Shown: one piece after another, positions 35,415 to 43,995 of the stretch
Numbering within the stretch: the first letter of the stretch is position 1
Layout: every line of letters begins with the position of its first letter
NCBI RefSeq assembly: GCF_018613875.1
Contig: NZ_JAGGPJ010000014.1
Coordinates: 62,001 to 126,000, forward strand
Direction of reading: 5' to 3'
Length of the DNA: 64,000 nucleotides
DNA from: Arthrobacter sp. ISL-28
GTDB lineage: Bacteria; Actinomycetota; Actinomycetes; Actinomycetales; Micrococcaceae
The notes under the pieces: model-generated
Told to the model about the DNA's origin: nothing
Seen by the model: only the letters and a program-made list of their open reading frames with translations
The model's database searches: none
Program-made: the position numbers and the translations under genes

Positions 35415-36607
35415 GCGCCATGTCCATGACACTTTCAAAGTATTCGAAGCTCTTTGAGGCCGGCGGCACCTGGTGCACGGTATTGACGGACGCCGGAACG
35501 GGCACTGTTGACTCCCTTGAGGCGGCAGACGTCAGGCCTGCCCACATTCGGGATGAACTGCTTGCCGCGGGTGCCCGCAAGGAGGACGCCAAGGCGGTGG
35601 AAGACGCCGTCCGGCCGATGGAAGGCGTGCCCAACCCGGTTGCCCGGTTTGTCATCGCCCATGATGGCCATGTTGAAGTCGACGAAGTAATGACCGGCGA
35701 ACGCGTGGACAGCCCTTATGTCAACGTCGGAGTGATCCCGGATCTGCTGCCCCTCCTCCGGCACAGCAGCGCCGACATGCCCTTCGTGGCTGTCAGCGTG
35801 GACCGGACCGGAGCGGACATCACCCTCGCCCACGCCCCGAGGCCCTTCGGCGCCGGGGATACCTCCACCCAGACAATGCAAGGCATCACCGAGAACCTGA
35901 AGAAGGTACCCGGCGGCGGCTGGTCCCAGGGGCAGTACCAGCACCGGACGGAGGAAGTGTGGCGGAAGAACGCCGACGAAGTGGCCGCAGAGATTGACCG
36001 GCTCGTTGAAGCCGAGCGTCCTGCCGTCGTTGCGATCGGCGGTGACATCCGGGCCAGGGACCTCGTCCTTAGCCAGCTGTCGGATGCAAGCCGCGCCCTT
36101 GCCGCCACGGTGGAATCGCACACGAGGGCCGGAGGCGCCGATCCGGAGGTCATGCGGGCCGCCGTCGAACGGCTGCTGGCTGAAGTCGAAGCGCGTTCCC
36201 AGCAGCAACTGCTGGAAAAACTCGCGGAGGAGAAAGGGCACAACAGGGGGAGGGCGGCGTTCGGTGTAGGGTCCGTGGTGCACGCCCTGCAGCAGGCGCA
36301 GGCCCAGACTCTCGTGCTCAGCAATGAGCTGACGGCAGATCCGGGCACCGGCAACACTGCCACGGAGCCAGCGAGCCGCTCCGTACGGAACATGCTGGTT
36401 CTTGCTGCCAGCCCGTGGGTGGCGATCGACGAGTCCGAAGCCCTTGGCGCAGAGGTTCTTGGTCAAGCCCCTGCCGCTGCTGCCCTGCTCCGGGCTGCAG
36501 TGCTCACCGACGCCGAAGTTGAGCTCGTGCCGGCAGCCGCCATTCCGGGCAAGGCCAGCGCCGCGGCGCTGCTGCGGTGGAATACCGGACCGGCCGTGCC
36601 CCGCTAG
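35411..36607 (+). CDS. baeRF2-type release-factor-like protein (Rv2629 family)
   Basis: 398 residues from GTG 35411 (ATG 35420 is the alternative). The protein resembles the mycobacterial Rv2629/hypoxia-response family, now grouped with bacterial archaeo-eukaryotic release-factor domains. The segment GGGWSQGQYQHRTEE occupies the place of the GGQ loop, and AVVAIGGDIRARDLVLSQL and GRAAFGVGSVVHALQQAQAQTLVL are the eRF1-like blocks. The GGQ itself is degenerate (WSQ), so peptidyl-tRNA hydrolysis is uncertain. A ribosome-rescue or stress role is inferred from the family. A strong terminator hairpin follows. Confidence 0.8.
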   Translation: MSAMSMTLSKYSKLFEAGGTWCTVLTDAGTGTVDSLEAADVRPAHIRDELLAAGARKEDAKAVEDAVRPMEGVPNPVARFVIAHDGHVEVDEVMTGERVDSPYVNVGVIPDLLPLLRHSSADMPFVAVSVDRTGADITLAHAPRPFGAGDTSTQTMQGITENLKKVPGGGWSQGQYQHRTEEVWRKNADEVAAEIDRLVEAERPAVVAIGGDIRARDLVLSQLSDASRALAATVESHTRAGGADPEVMRAAVERLLAEVEARSQQQLLEKLAEEKGHNRGRAAFGVGSVVHALQQAQAQTLVLSNELTADPGTGNTATEPASRSVRNMLVLAASPWVAIDESEALGAEVLGQAPAAAALLRAAVLTDAEVELVPAAAIPGKASAAALLRWNTGPAVPR

Positions 36608-36625
36608 GGGTAGGGCATTTGGAGC

Positions 36626-36672
36626 GCACGACGGCGGGAGGTCGCCCTCAGGGTGGCCTCCCGCCGTCGTGC
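36626..36672 (+). terminator. Terminator hairpin after the baeRF2-like gene
   Basis: Perfect 16-bp stem: 36626-36641 (GCACGACGGCGGGAGG) with 36657-36672 around a 15-nt loop. It starts 18 nt after the stop codon. No strong U-tract. Confidence 0.8.
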
Positions 36673-36803
36673 TGCTCTACTGCGGCGTGCCCGGTCCGCC
36701 GGGATTTCGCCTCACGTTCACCTCCTCCCAACCTGCGGGCCGACGGCGGCGGGTACGTTGAGACTGTCCTGAGCACAATCAGCCTCTGCAGTAAGGATTC
36801 CCC

Positions 36804-37661
36804 ATGATGTCCAACGAGTACCCTGTCGTTTTGACCGTTGAAGGCGCCGCCGCCGGCAACGAGGAGGTTGTTGATTCAAACGTCTCGGTGGTGAACGCGA
36901 TGTACCAGGAGCTGCTCGACTCCCAGGAAATAGCCCCCAACGCCCTGCGCAGTTACTTCGTGGACTTCTATCTCACCCAGTCGCTCGGCGGCGGCTTCGC
37001 GCAGTACATCTTCACCGCACCGGAGCGGGAAGAACTGGACGCCTATGTCCGCGAAGGCCTTGAAGCCATGGGTGCGACCGCCCACCTCGAGCTGTTCAAC
37101 CGCACCGTGGACACCTTCGATTCCCTCTCTGAGGAGGAAGCCGAAGTCTATCTGGAGGGCGAATGGGACGCAGAGGCCGACGGTGAACTTCCGCAGGCCG
37201 TCCAGGCCATGGAAGACCTCGACGCAGAGTTCGAATCGCTCCTTGAAGCCGAAGACGCGACCGGCCTCAACGCGGCCTGGCTCCGCGGCCAGGAAGGCCT
37301 GCTGATCCTGACTGAGGATGAGCTCGCCGTCCACATTTCCCAGCGCGTGGCCCAGATCCCGAACCTTGAGGAACGCCGGTTCGAAGCCGAGCAGGAAGCC
37401 CTCGAAAACGCGCCGGAGTTCGAGATCATCATCCGCGAACTGTGCGACATCGCTGGCCAATCGCTGCAGAAAATCACCATGGGAGACCCCAATTACGACC
37501 ACAACGGTGAGACCGTCCTGGCCTGGCATTTCAGGACGGACGAGGGCAACTTCCTCATGATCGAGGATGACGACGAGGCCTTCATGCTCGATCCGGAAAC
37601 CAAGGAAATCGTGGCGGCTCTGGAGTTCGAGGACGCGGACGAGTCCCTGCTGGACGCGTAG
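36804..37661 (+). CDS. DMP19/DUF4375-like acidic protein
   Basis: 285 residues, very acidic throughout. The N-terminal part, including VNAMYQELLDSQEIAPNALRS, then YFVDFYLTQSLGGGFAQYIF, resembles the DMP19 (DUF4375) family, whose Neisseria member mimics DNA and blocks a repressor. The middle is rich in Glu and Asp. The C-terminal part (FEIIIRELCDIAGQ, TVLAWHFRTDEGNFLMIED) looks like a separate small beta domain. A DNA-mimic role is an attractive inference from charge and family resemblance only. The second ATG (36807) is an equal start candidate. It stands alone between two hairpins. Confidence 0.65.
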   Translation: MMSNEYPVVLTVEGAAAGNEEVVDSNVSVVNAMYQELLDSQEIAPNALRSYFVDFYLTQSLGGGFAQYIFTAPEREELDAYVREGLEAMGATAHLELFNRTVDTFDSLSEEEAEVYLEGEWDAEADGELPQAVQAMEDLDAEFESLLEAEDATGLNAAWLRGQEGLLILTEDELAVHISQRVAQIPNLEERRFEAEQEALENAPEFEIIIRELCDIAGQSLQKITMGDPNYDHNGETVLAWHFRTDEGNFLMIEDDDEAFMLDPETKEIVAALEFEDADESLLDA

Positions 37662-37754
37662 CAGCCGGCGCCGCCGTCGGCCGCCGCCGGCTGCCCGCCG
37701 CCGTCGGCCTTCCCCCACCCGCCGCCGCCCGCCGCGCCCGCCACCCGCCGCCTG

Positions 37755-37822
37755 CCGTTTCGACGGTTCCCTGCCGGCTCGACGCTTCGCAGCATCGAGT
37801 GGGCACGGAACCGTCGAAACGG
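37755..37822. repeat. 68-bp palindromic repeat, copy 1
   Basis: Outer arms 37755-37770 (CCGTTTCGACGGTTCC) and 37807-37822 are exact reverse complements. An inner dyad CTCGA/TCGAG surrounds GCTTCGC. The whole 68 bp recurs at 43923-43990 with two substitutions. It follows a GC-rich simple-sequence tract of CCGCCG units (37662-37754) that codes for nothing evident. Confidence 0.85.
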
Positions 37823-37871
37823 CGGGCGAGCCCGGGGGCCTACCTTCGCTGAGATGCGCAGGCCCTTCCTG

Positions 37872-37901
37872 TTGACACTTGCAAAACGTTTTGTGTACTC
37901 T
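37872..37901 (+). promoter_or_regulatory. lacI-type regulator promoter
   Basis: TTGACA (37872-37877) and TACTCT (37896-37901) with an 18-nt spacer. The first operator fills the spacer. Confidence 0.7.
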
Positions 37902-37927
37902 GGATCACACAAATACAAAACGTTTTG
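37882..37927. promoter_or_regulatory. Two identical LacI-family operators
   Basis: CAAAACGTTTTG occurs at 37882-37893 (between -35 and -10) and again at 37916-37927 (between the start site and the ribosome-binding site), centres 34 bp apart. The central CG of an even palindrome is the LacI-family hallmark. Binding would repress the regulator's own gene. I saw no third copy before the binding-protein gene. Confidence 0.85.
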
Positions 37928-37940
37928 CAAAGGACAGTCG

Positions 37941-38963
37941 ATGGCGACGAAGGTTGGAATACGCGAGGTGGCGAAAGCCGCCGGGGTCTCAGTGACCACC
38001 GTTTCGCACGCGCTCAACGACGCCACCAGCTTCCGGGTCAAGGCGGAAACCCAACAGCTCGTCCGGGATGTTGCCAAGGACCTTGGCTATGCTCCCAACC
38101 GGCTCGCCAGCGGACTGCGTAACCAGCGGTCCCAGATCCTCGGGCTCGTCAGCGATGAAATCACTACCACCCCATTCGCGGGCGCCATGATCCGCGGAGC
38201 CCAGGACGCCGCCTATCAGCGCGGCTATGTGGTGATGGTGGTGAACTCGGGCCTGGACAGCGAGCTGGAAACCCGCGAAATCAGCATGCTTCAGCAGCAC
38301 CAGGTGGACGGCGTGGTCTACGCCAGGATGTACCACCAGAACGCCCGGCTTCCCACGGAACTGGCGGGACTTCCCACCGTTCTGTTGGATGCCGTCACTG
38401 ATGATGGTGCCATTTCCTCGGTTGTCCCGGATGAGGTAGGCGCGGCCGAGACAGCTGTTGATGCTCTTATTCGGGCCGGTCACACCCGGATCGGGATGAT
38501 CAACAATGTGGACGACATCCCCGCTACGCACGGCCGGCGAACGGGCTTCCTTAACGCTCTGCGACGGCACGGCCTGGAGCACGACCCCCGCCACTTCGTC
38601 ATCGCAACAGCGCACACTCAGGGAGGCCGTGAGGCTGCGCTGGACCTTCTCGCCCAGCCTGACCGTCCCACCGCCCTGTTCTGCTTCAGCGACAGGGTGG
38701 CCATGGGCGCCTACCAAGCGGCCATGGCACTCGGGCTGCGCATTCCGGAGGACGTCTCGATCGTGGGGATCGACAATCTGGAAATCATCGCGGACGCCCT
38801 CTGGCCCGGGCTCACCACGGTCGCCCTTCCCCACTACGACATGGGGCGCTGGGCCGTTGACCGCATCCTGGACGACATCGAGAATCCAGGGACGCCGGCA
38901 GTCCAGACGCAGCTGGCGTGCCCTTTGATTGAACGGGGGTCGGTGGGCCCGCCACCGGCTTAA
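37941..38963 (+). CDS. LacI-family transcriptional repressor of the fructan module
   Basis: 340 residues. The N-terminal helix-turn-helix is IREVAKAAGVSVTTVSHALND, the hinge helix PNRLASGLRNQRS, and the rest is a periplasmic-binding-protein-like sugar domain. The ATG at 37941 follows AAAGG and the two operators; the frame upstream runs through the promoter. It should sense a fructose-containing sugar and control itself and the downstream ABC transporter/GH32 genes (inference from position). Confidence 0.93.
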   Translation: MATKVGIREVAKAAGVSVTTVSHALNDATSFRVKAETQQLVRDVAKDLGYAPNRLASGLRNQRSQILGLVSDEITTTPFAGAMIRGAQDAAYQRGYVVMVVNSGLDSELETREISMLQQHQVDGVVYARMYHQNARLPTELAGLPTVLLDAVTDDGAISSVVPDEVGAAETAVDALIRAGHTRIGMINNVDDIPATHGRRTGFLNALRRHGLEHDPRHFVIATAHTQGGREAALDLLAQPDRPTALFCFSDRVAMGAYQAAMALGLRIPEDVSIVGIDNLEIIADALWPGLTTVALPHYDMGRWAVDRILDDIENPGTPAVQTQLACPLIERGSVGPPPA

Positions 38964-39151
38964 GCCGCAGTCTGCCCGGGTAGCGAGGCCGGTGACCCGC
39001 CCGGGCAGCACACCACCAACACACACACCAACCACCAGTTCCGCCACCCGGGATCCGCGCATAAAAAGGGACGCAGCCGTTGCACCGGCCGCGCCCCTGC
39101 CGGACCCGGGGCAATCATCCACGCACAAATTCAGCAGAAGGATTGACCATC

Positions 39152-40447
39152 ATGAACAAGCGATTCACTCGGATCCTGGCCACCAGCATAGCCGCGGCGG
39201 CACTCATGGGCACCCTGGGCGCCTGCGGCAAGGGCAGCTCATCGGCCACGACCGAAGGCTCCAAAGAGATCACCATGTGGACCCACGCCGCCGGAAACCC
39301 GGCGGAACTGGCGGCGACCCAGTCGATCGTGGACTCTTATAACAAGAGCAGCGGCGCCAAGGCGCAGATCAAGGTGCAGGCTTTCCCGCAGGAGTCCTAC
39401 AACGATTCCGTCGTTGGGGCCGCGTCAGCCGGGAAACTTCCCTGCATCGTGGACATTGACGGGCCCAACGTCCCCAACTGGGCCTGGGCGCAGTACCTGA
39501 CGCCACTGAAGCTATCCGTGGACCTTTCCAAGAACCTGCCCAGCACCGTTGCCAAGTGGCAGGGCGAGACCTATGCGGTTGGGTACGGCGACGTCGCTTT
39601 GTCCATGTTTGCCCGCAAATCTGATCTCGCTGCGGCGGGCGTCCGGGTCGCCACCGTTGAGAAGCCATGGACGAAGGACGAGTTCCAGGACGCGCTGACC
39701 AAGCTCAAGGCCCTAGGCAAGTGGGAATACCCCCTGGACATGGGCACGGCGGGCGCCGGTGAGTGGCTGCCTTACGCCTACTCGCCGTTTCTGCAGTCCT
39801 TCGGCGGAGACCTGATCAACCGCAAGGATTACCAGTCGGCTGACGGAGCCCTGAATGGTGACAAGGCCGTCGAATGGGCGAAGTGGTTCCGCGGTCTGGC
39901 GGACCAGGGCTTCATGGCCAAGAAGAGCGGCAAGGACTCCACCCAGGACTTCCTGAACAACAAGAGCGGCATCCTATACACCGGTTCCTGGGCAGGGGAC
40001 AAGGCCCGCAAGGCACTCGGCAAGGACCTCGCCGTCATGCCCACGGTGGACCTTGGCAACGGTCCCAAGATCGGCGGAGCTTCCTGGCAGTGGGGCGTGA
40101 CCAGCGGCTGCAACAATACGGAGGCCGCCATGGACTACCTGTCCTATTCCCTGAAGCCGGAAAACGTGGCTGCCGTCATCAAGGCAACGGGAGGCATCCC
40201 CGCCACTGATGAAGCCGCGGCCCTGATTCCCGCGTTCGCCGAGGGTGGTGCCAACCGTATCTTCATGGAGTTCTCCCGCGAGTACGCGGTGTTGCGTCCG
40301 GAGACGCCCGCCTACCCCTTCATCGCCACGGAATACGGCAAGGCCGTCCAGGACATCCTGGCCGGGGCCGACCCCAAGACCGTCCTGGACAAGGCGGTCA
40401 AGGCGATTGACGCCAACATCAAGTCCAACGGCGGCTACAAGAGCTAG
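39152..40447 (+). CDS. Sugar ABC transporter, solute-binding lipoprotein
   Basis: 431 residues, family 1 (MalE-like) binding protein. The signal peptide ends in the lipobox LGAC with Cys 25. The mature part has EITMWTHAAGNPAEL at its start and YPFIATEYGKAVQDILAG near the end, both typical of the family. The ATG is preceded by AGAAGGA. Substrate is inferred as sucrose, fructo-oligosaccharide or levan fragments from the GH32 gene in the same operon. The 188 bp upstream (38964-39151) hold no copy of the lacI operator. Confidence 0.92.
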   Translation: MNKRFTRILATSIAAAALMGTLGACGKGSSSATTEGSKEITMWTHAAGNPAELAATQSIVDSYNKSSGAKAQIKVQAFPQESYNDSVVGAASAGKLPCIVDIDGPNVPNWAWAQYLTPLKLSVDLSKNLPSTVAKWQGETYAVGYGDVALSMFARKSDLAAAGVRVATVEKPWTKDEFQDALTKLKALGKWEYPLDMGTAGAGEWLPYAYSPFLQSFGGDLINRKDYQSADGALNGDKAVEWAKWFRGLADQGFMAKKSGKDSTQDFLNNKSGILYTGSWAGDKARKALGKDLAVMPTVDLGNGPKIGGASWQWGVTSGCNNTEAAMDYLSYSLKPENVAAVIKATGGIPATDEAAALIPAFAEGGANRIFMEFSREYAVLRPETPAYPFIATEYGKAVQDILAGADPKTVLDKAVKAIDANIKSNGGYKS

Positions 40448-40460
40448 CCGGCTGCCCAAC

Positions 40461-40500
40461 GGAGGACGACGGCGGTACTCAACTGCCGCCGTCGTCCTCC
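40461..40500 (+). terminator. Hairpin between binding-protein and permease genes
   Basis: 15-bp perfect stem: 40461-40475 (GGAGGACGACGGCGG) with 40486-40500, loop of 10 nt. It sits 13 nt after the binding-protein stop and 30 nt before the first permease. It is probably an attenuator or RNase barrier giving more binding protein than permease. Confidence 0.75.
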
Positions 40501-40530
40501 CGCCGGCACTGACTGTCAACGGAGACTCCC

Positions 40531-41496
40531 ATGACAACCACCCAGCTTCCCACCCCGCGCCATGCCGCAGCCCCCGGGCCGGTGGCACCGGTCCCTTCCG
40601 TCGCCCCGCACCGCCGCCGCCCAGGTTATCTGCGCGAACAGGTCAGCGGCTGGGGGATGATCGCGCCGGCCGCGGTCCTCCTCCTCGCATTCGTGTTCCT
40701 TCCCGCGATCCTTGGCTTCGGCCTCGCATTCACCAACGCCCGCCTGATTTCGCCGCGGCCCGTGGAGTTCGTCGGCACGGACAACTTTGCACGGCTCTTC
40801 ACCGATCCCACGTTCTGGCGCGCGCTGCTGAACGTTAGCTACTTCGCCGTCGTGGTGGTGCCGGTCCAGTCCTGCCTCGCCCTGGCCATGGCGCTGCTGA
40901 TCAACAAGAAGTTCCGCGGGGTGAACTTCTTCCGCACTATCTACTTCCTTCCCGTGGTGACGTCCATGGTGGTGGTGTCCCTGCTGTGGCTGTTCATGTA
41001 CCGCAAGGACGGCCTGATCAATGAGATTCTTTCCACGGTGAGCTTCGGCCTGATCGAGGGCGCCGACTGGCTCAACGATCCCGCCACCGCCATGCCGGCC
41101 ATCATCGCGCTGTCCATCTGGCAGGCCGCCGGCTTCCACATGATCATCTGGCTCGCCGGCCTGCAGAGCATCTCCGGCGAACTGTACGAGGCGGCACAAC
41201 TTGACGGCGCGAGCCGCTGGCACCGGTTCCGCTACGTGACCTGGCCGGGGCTCAAGCACACCCGCAGCCTGGTCCTGGTGACCATCACCATCCAGGCACT
41301 CGGGCTCTTCGACCAGGTCAGCGTCATGACCCAGGGCGGACCGCTCGATTCCACCACCACCATCATCTACGAGGCCGTGCGGTCCGGATTCAAGCAGCAG
41401 GAAACCTCCTACGCCTCGGCCATCTCGCTCGTATTCTTCGTCCTCGTGCTGCTGATCTCCGCGGTGCAGCGCTACCTGACCCGAGAGAAGGACTGA
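40531..41496 (+). CDS. Sugar ABC transporter permease (MalF-like)
   Basis: 321 residues with six membrane segments. The EAA loop is YEAAQLDGASRWHRFRYVTWPGL near residue 220, the contact for the ATPase. The N-terminal 30 residues are Pro/Ala-rich and cytoplasmic. No ATPase gene is in the operon, so a shared MsiK-type ATPase encoded elsewhere probably powers it, as in many actinobacteria (established for related systems, inferred here). Confidence 0.93.
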   Translation: MTTTQLPTPRHAAAPGPVAPVPSVAPHRRRPGYLREQVSGWGMIAPAAVLLLAFVFLPAILGFGLAFTNARLISPRPVEFVGTDNFARLFTDPTFWRALLNVSYFAVVVVPVQSCLALAMALLINKKFRGVNFFRTIYFLPVVTSMVVVSLLWLFMYRKDGLINEILSTVSFGLIEGADWLNDPATAMPAIIALSIWQAAGFHMIIWLAGLQSISGELYEAAQLDGASRWHRFRYVTWPGLKHTRSLVLVTITIQALGLFDQVSVMTQGGPLDSTTTIIYEAVRSGFKQQETSYASAISLVFFVLVLLISAVQRYLTREKD

Positions 41497-41497
41497 C

Positions 41498-42376
41498 GTG
41501 AAAAACGCAATTCGCCTCAGCAGTGCAGGCGCCATGGCAGTGCGGATCCTGTTCGCCGCCGTCGCCGCCTTCCCCATCGTGTTCATGCTGGTGTCGTCGC
41601 TCAAGCCGGACCAGCAGATCTTCGGTGACATGTCCTCGGTGGCCGCGTTCCTGCCGATTGGCAACATCTCGCTGGACAACTACGCCGCGGTGTTCGACCG
41701 GGTCCCCGCCGCCCGATTCCTGATCAACTCCATCGGCGTTTCCGCCATCACGGTGGTGCTCGGCATCTTCATCAACAGCCTCTGCGCCTTCGCCCTGTCC
41801 CGCATGCAGGTCCGCGGCAAGCGTCTGGTCTTCACGGCCATCCTCGCCACCCTGATCGTCCCCTTCCAGACGCTGGCGCTGCCGCTGGTGTGGTGGGTGA
41901 ACCAGCTCCCGTACTTTGAGCTCAACGGCTTCAGCCTCGAGATCTCGAAAGGCTGGCTGGACACATACCAGGTCCAGATCATCCCGTTCATTGCCAACGC
42001 TTTCTCCATTTACCTCTACCACCAGTACTTCGAGTCCATCCCGAAGGAACTGGACGAGGCCGCGAGGATCGACGGCGCGGGCTGGTTCAAGATCTACCGC
42101 CAAGTGGTCATGCCGCTCGCCGGGCCGGCCACCGCCACCGTGGCGATCCTGACCTTCCTGCCCGCCTGGAACTCCTACCTCTGGCCGCTCATGGTGGTCC
42201 AGTCGGAGGAGCTGCGCCCGGTGATGATCGGCATCCAGTACTTCTTCCAGCTGAACGTTTCCTGGGGCGAGGTGATGGCCTACGCCTCCCTCATCACGGT
42301 TCCCGTGGTGGTGCTGTTCATCGCCTTCCAGCGCTCGTTCATCAACAGCATCGCCTCCAGCGGCGTCAAAGGCTGA
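41498..42376 (+). CDS. Sugar ABC transporter permease (MalG-like)
   Basis: 292 residues, six membrane segments, GTG start 1 nt after the MalF-like stop. The EAA loop is ELDEAARIDGAGWFKIYRQVVMPL near residue 190. Forms the channel with the preceding permease. Confidence 0.93.
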   Translation: MKNAIRLSSAGAMAVRILFAAVAAFPIVFMLVSSLKPDQQIFGDMSSVAAFLPIGNISLDNYAAVFDRVPAARFLINSIGVSAITVVLGIFINSLCAFALSRMQVRGKRLVFTAILATLIVPFQTLALPLVWWVNQLPYFELNGFSLEISKGWLDTYQVQIIPFIANAFSIYLYHQYFESIPKELDEAARIDGAGWFKIYRQVVMPLAGPATATVAILTFLPAWNSYLWPLMVVQSEELRPVMIGIQYFFQLNVSWGEVMAYASLITVPVVVLFIAFQRSFINSIASSGVKG

Positions 42377-42410
42377 CCGGCTTTTCCTAGTTCGAAAGAC
42401 AAATACCTCC

Positions 42411-43907
42411 ATGAACCCAACAGCCGAACTCGGCTGCCGGTACCGGCCCGTATGGCACTACGCCGCGGAGCGCAACTGGCTCAACGACCCCAACGGACTC
42501 GTGTACTCCAACGGCGTCTACCACCTCTTCTACCAGCACAACCCCTACGGCGACGTCTGGGGCAACATGTCCTGGGGCCACGCCACCTCTGCTGACCTGC
42601 TGACCTGGGACGAGCAGCCCGTCGCCATTCCCTGCGACGAGCAGGAAGCCATCTTCTCCGGCTCGGCCGTGGTGGACATCCATAACACCAGCGGGTTTGG
42701 CGTCGGGGGAGTTCCCCCGCTCGTGGCCATCTACACCAGCGCCTACGCGCCTGGCTCACCCCTTGCCGGGCGGCAGGCCCAGTCGCTTGCCTACAGCACG
42801 GACGATGGCGCCACCTGGGCCAAGTATGCGGGGAACCCGGTGCTGGACCGGGCGTCCGCGGACTTCCGTGACCCCAAGGTCTTTTGGTACGACGGCGAGT
42901 CCGGCAGTTACTGGGTGATGGTCGCCGTTGAGGCACTCGACCACGAGGTGGTCCTGTACAAGTCCGCCGACCTCAAGGCCTGGGAGTACCTGAGCACCTT
43001 CGGTCCTGCGAATGCCACCGGCGGGGTCTGGGAATGCCCGGACCTGTTCGAACTGCCCGTGGATGGCGACCCTTCAAACACCCGGTGGATCCTCGTGGTG
43101 AATCTCAGCCCCGGCGGCATCGCCGGCGGTTCCGGCGGCCAATACTTCATCGGAACGTTCGACGGCGTGGCGTTCCGTTCCGACACGACCGTCACCGAGG
43201 GCCTGCAGTCCGATGACAGCCGAATGGCCGACTACGGCTGGCTCGACTGGGGCCGGGACTACTACGCGGCTGTCTCCTTCAGCAACGCCCCCGACGGTCG
43301 GCGGCTCATGATCGGCTGGATGAACAACTGGCAGTACGCAGCGTCCACGCCTTCGGAGGGCTGGCGCAGCGCGATGTCGTTGGTCCGGGAGGTCCGGCTG
43401 GTCTCCCGCGGCGGGCGTCCGGTGCTCGTGCAGGAGGCTGTGGATCCCGTTGAGTCCCACGGACGGGAGCTGTGTGCGCTGGGCCGCCGGACGCTGGCCG
43501 ACGGCGTTACCTGGCTGCCGGCGGAATCCTCCGGCGATGTGCTCCGGATCGATGCCGAGTTTGAGCCCGGCGCCGGCGGAAGGATCGGCCTCGTGCTGGG
43601 CTCCGGCGGGGAACATGCCGTGGTGGCCTACGACTCCGTCATCGGAGAACTCACTCTGGACCGGACGGCGTCAGGCAACGTCGACTTCCACGAGACGTTC
43701 GCGTCGGTTGAGCGGGTGGCCGTTCGGCTGGAGGACGGCCGGCTTAAGGTGCGGGTTTTCGTGGACCGCTGCTCGGTGGAGGTCTTCGCCCAGGGCGGCA
43801 TGGCGACCATCACGGATCTGGTGTTCCCCCGGGACCCAAGCACCGCCGTCGGGCTCCTGGCAGAAGGCGACGGCGGCATCCTCGTGAGCCTCACGGTGAC
43901 CGGCTGA
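42411..43907 (+). CDS. Glycoside hydrolase family 32 beta-fructosidase
   Basis: 498 residues. The five-bladed propeller carries all three catalytic carboxylates: nucleophile D26 in WLNDPNG, transition-state stabiliser D154 in FRDPK and acid/base E208 in WECPD. The C-terminal part (from about 345) is the GH32 beta-sandwich, with RVFVDRCSVEVFAQGG as its signature. No signal peptide, so it acts in the cytosol on imported sucrose, inulin- or levan-oligosaccharides. Last gene of the module; the 68-bp repeat copy 2 follows 15 nt later. Confidence 0.95.
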   Translation: MNPTAELGCRYRPVWHYAAERNWLNDPNGLVYSNGVYHLFYQHNPYGDVWGNMSWGHATSADLLTWDEQPVAIPCDEQEAIFSGSAVVDIHNTSGFGVGGVPPLVAIYTSAYAPGSPLAGRQAQSLAYSTDDGATWAKYAGNPVLDRASADFRDPKVFWYDGESGSYWVMVAVEALDHEVVLYKSADLKAWEYLSTFGPANATGGVWECPDLFELPVDGDPSNTRWILVVNLSPGGIAGGSGGQYFIGTFDGVAFRSDTTVTEGLQSDDSRMADYGWLDWGRDYYAAVSFSNAPDGRRLMIGWMNNWQYAASTPSEGWRSAMSLVREVRLVSRGGRPVLVQEAVDPVESHGRELCALGRRTLADGVTWLPAESSGDVLRIDAEFEPGAGGRIGLVLGSGGEHAVVAYDSVIGELTLDRTASGNVDFHETFASVERVAVRLEDGRLKVRVFVDRCSVEVFAQGGMATITDLVFPRDPSTAVGLLAEGDGGILVSLTVTG

Positions 43908-43922
43908 GCCTCGGGCCGTCCG

Positions 43923-43990
43923 CCGTTTCGACGGTTCCCTGCCGGCTCGACGCTTCGCAGCATCGACTGTGCACGGAACCGTCGAAACGG
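43923..43990. repeat. 68-bp palindromic repeat, copy 2
   Basis: Same element as at 37755-37822, same orientation, same 16-bp arms, two substitutions in the inner loop (GAGTGGG against GACTGTG). It lies between the convergent GH32 and DUF genes and can act as a two-way terminator. Confidence 0.85.
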
Positions 43991-43995
43991 ACCGG

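Noticed and set aside
37662..37754. CCGCCG-rich tract as a possible coding or CRISPR-like repeat
   Set aside because: Irregular simple sequence without spacers or conserved unit length.
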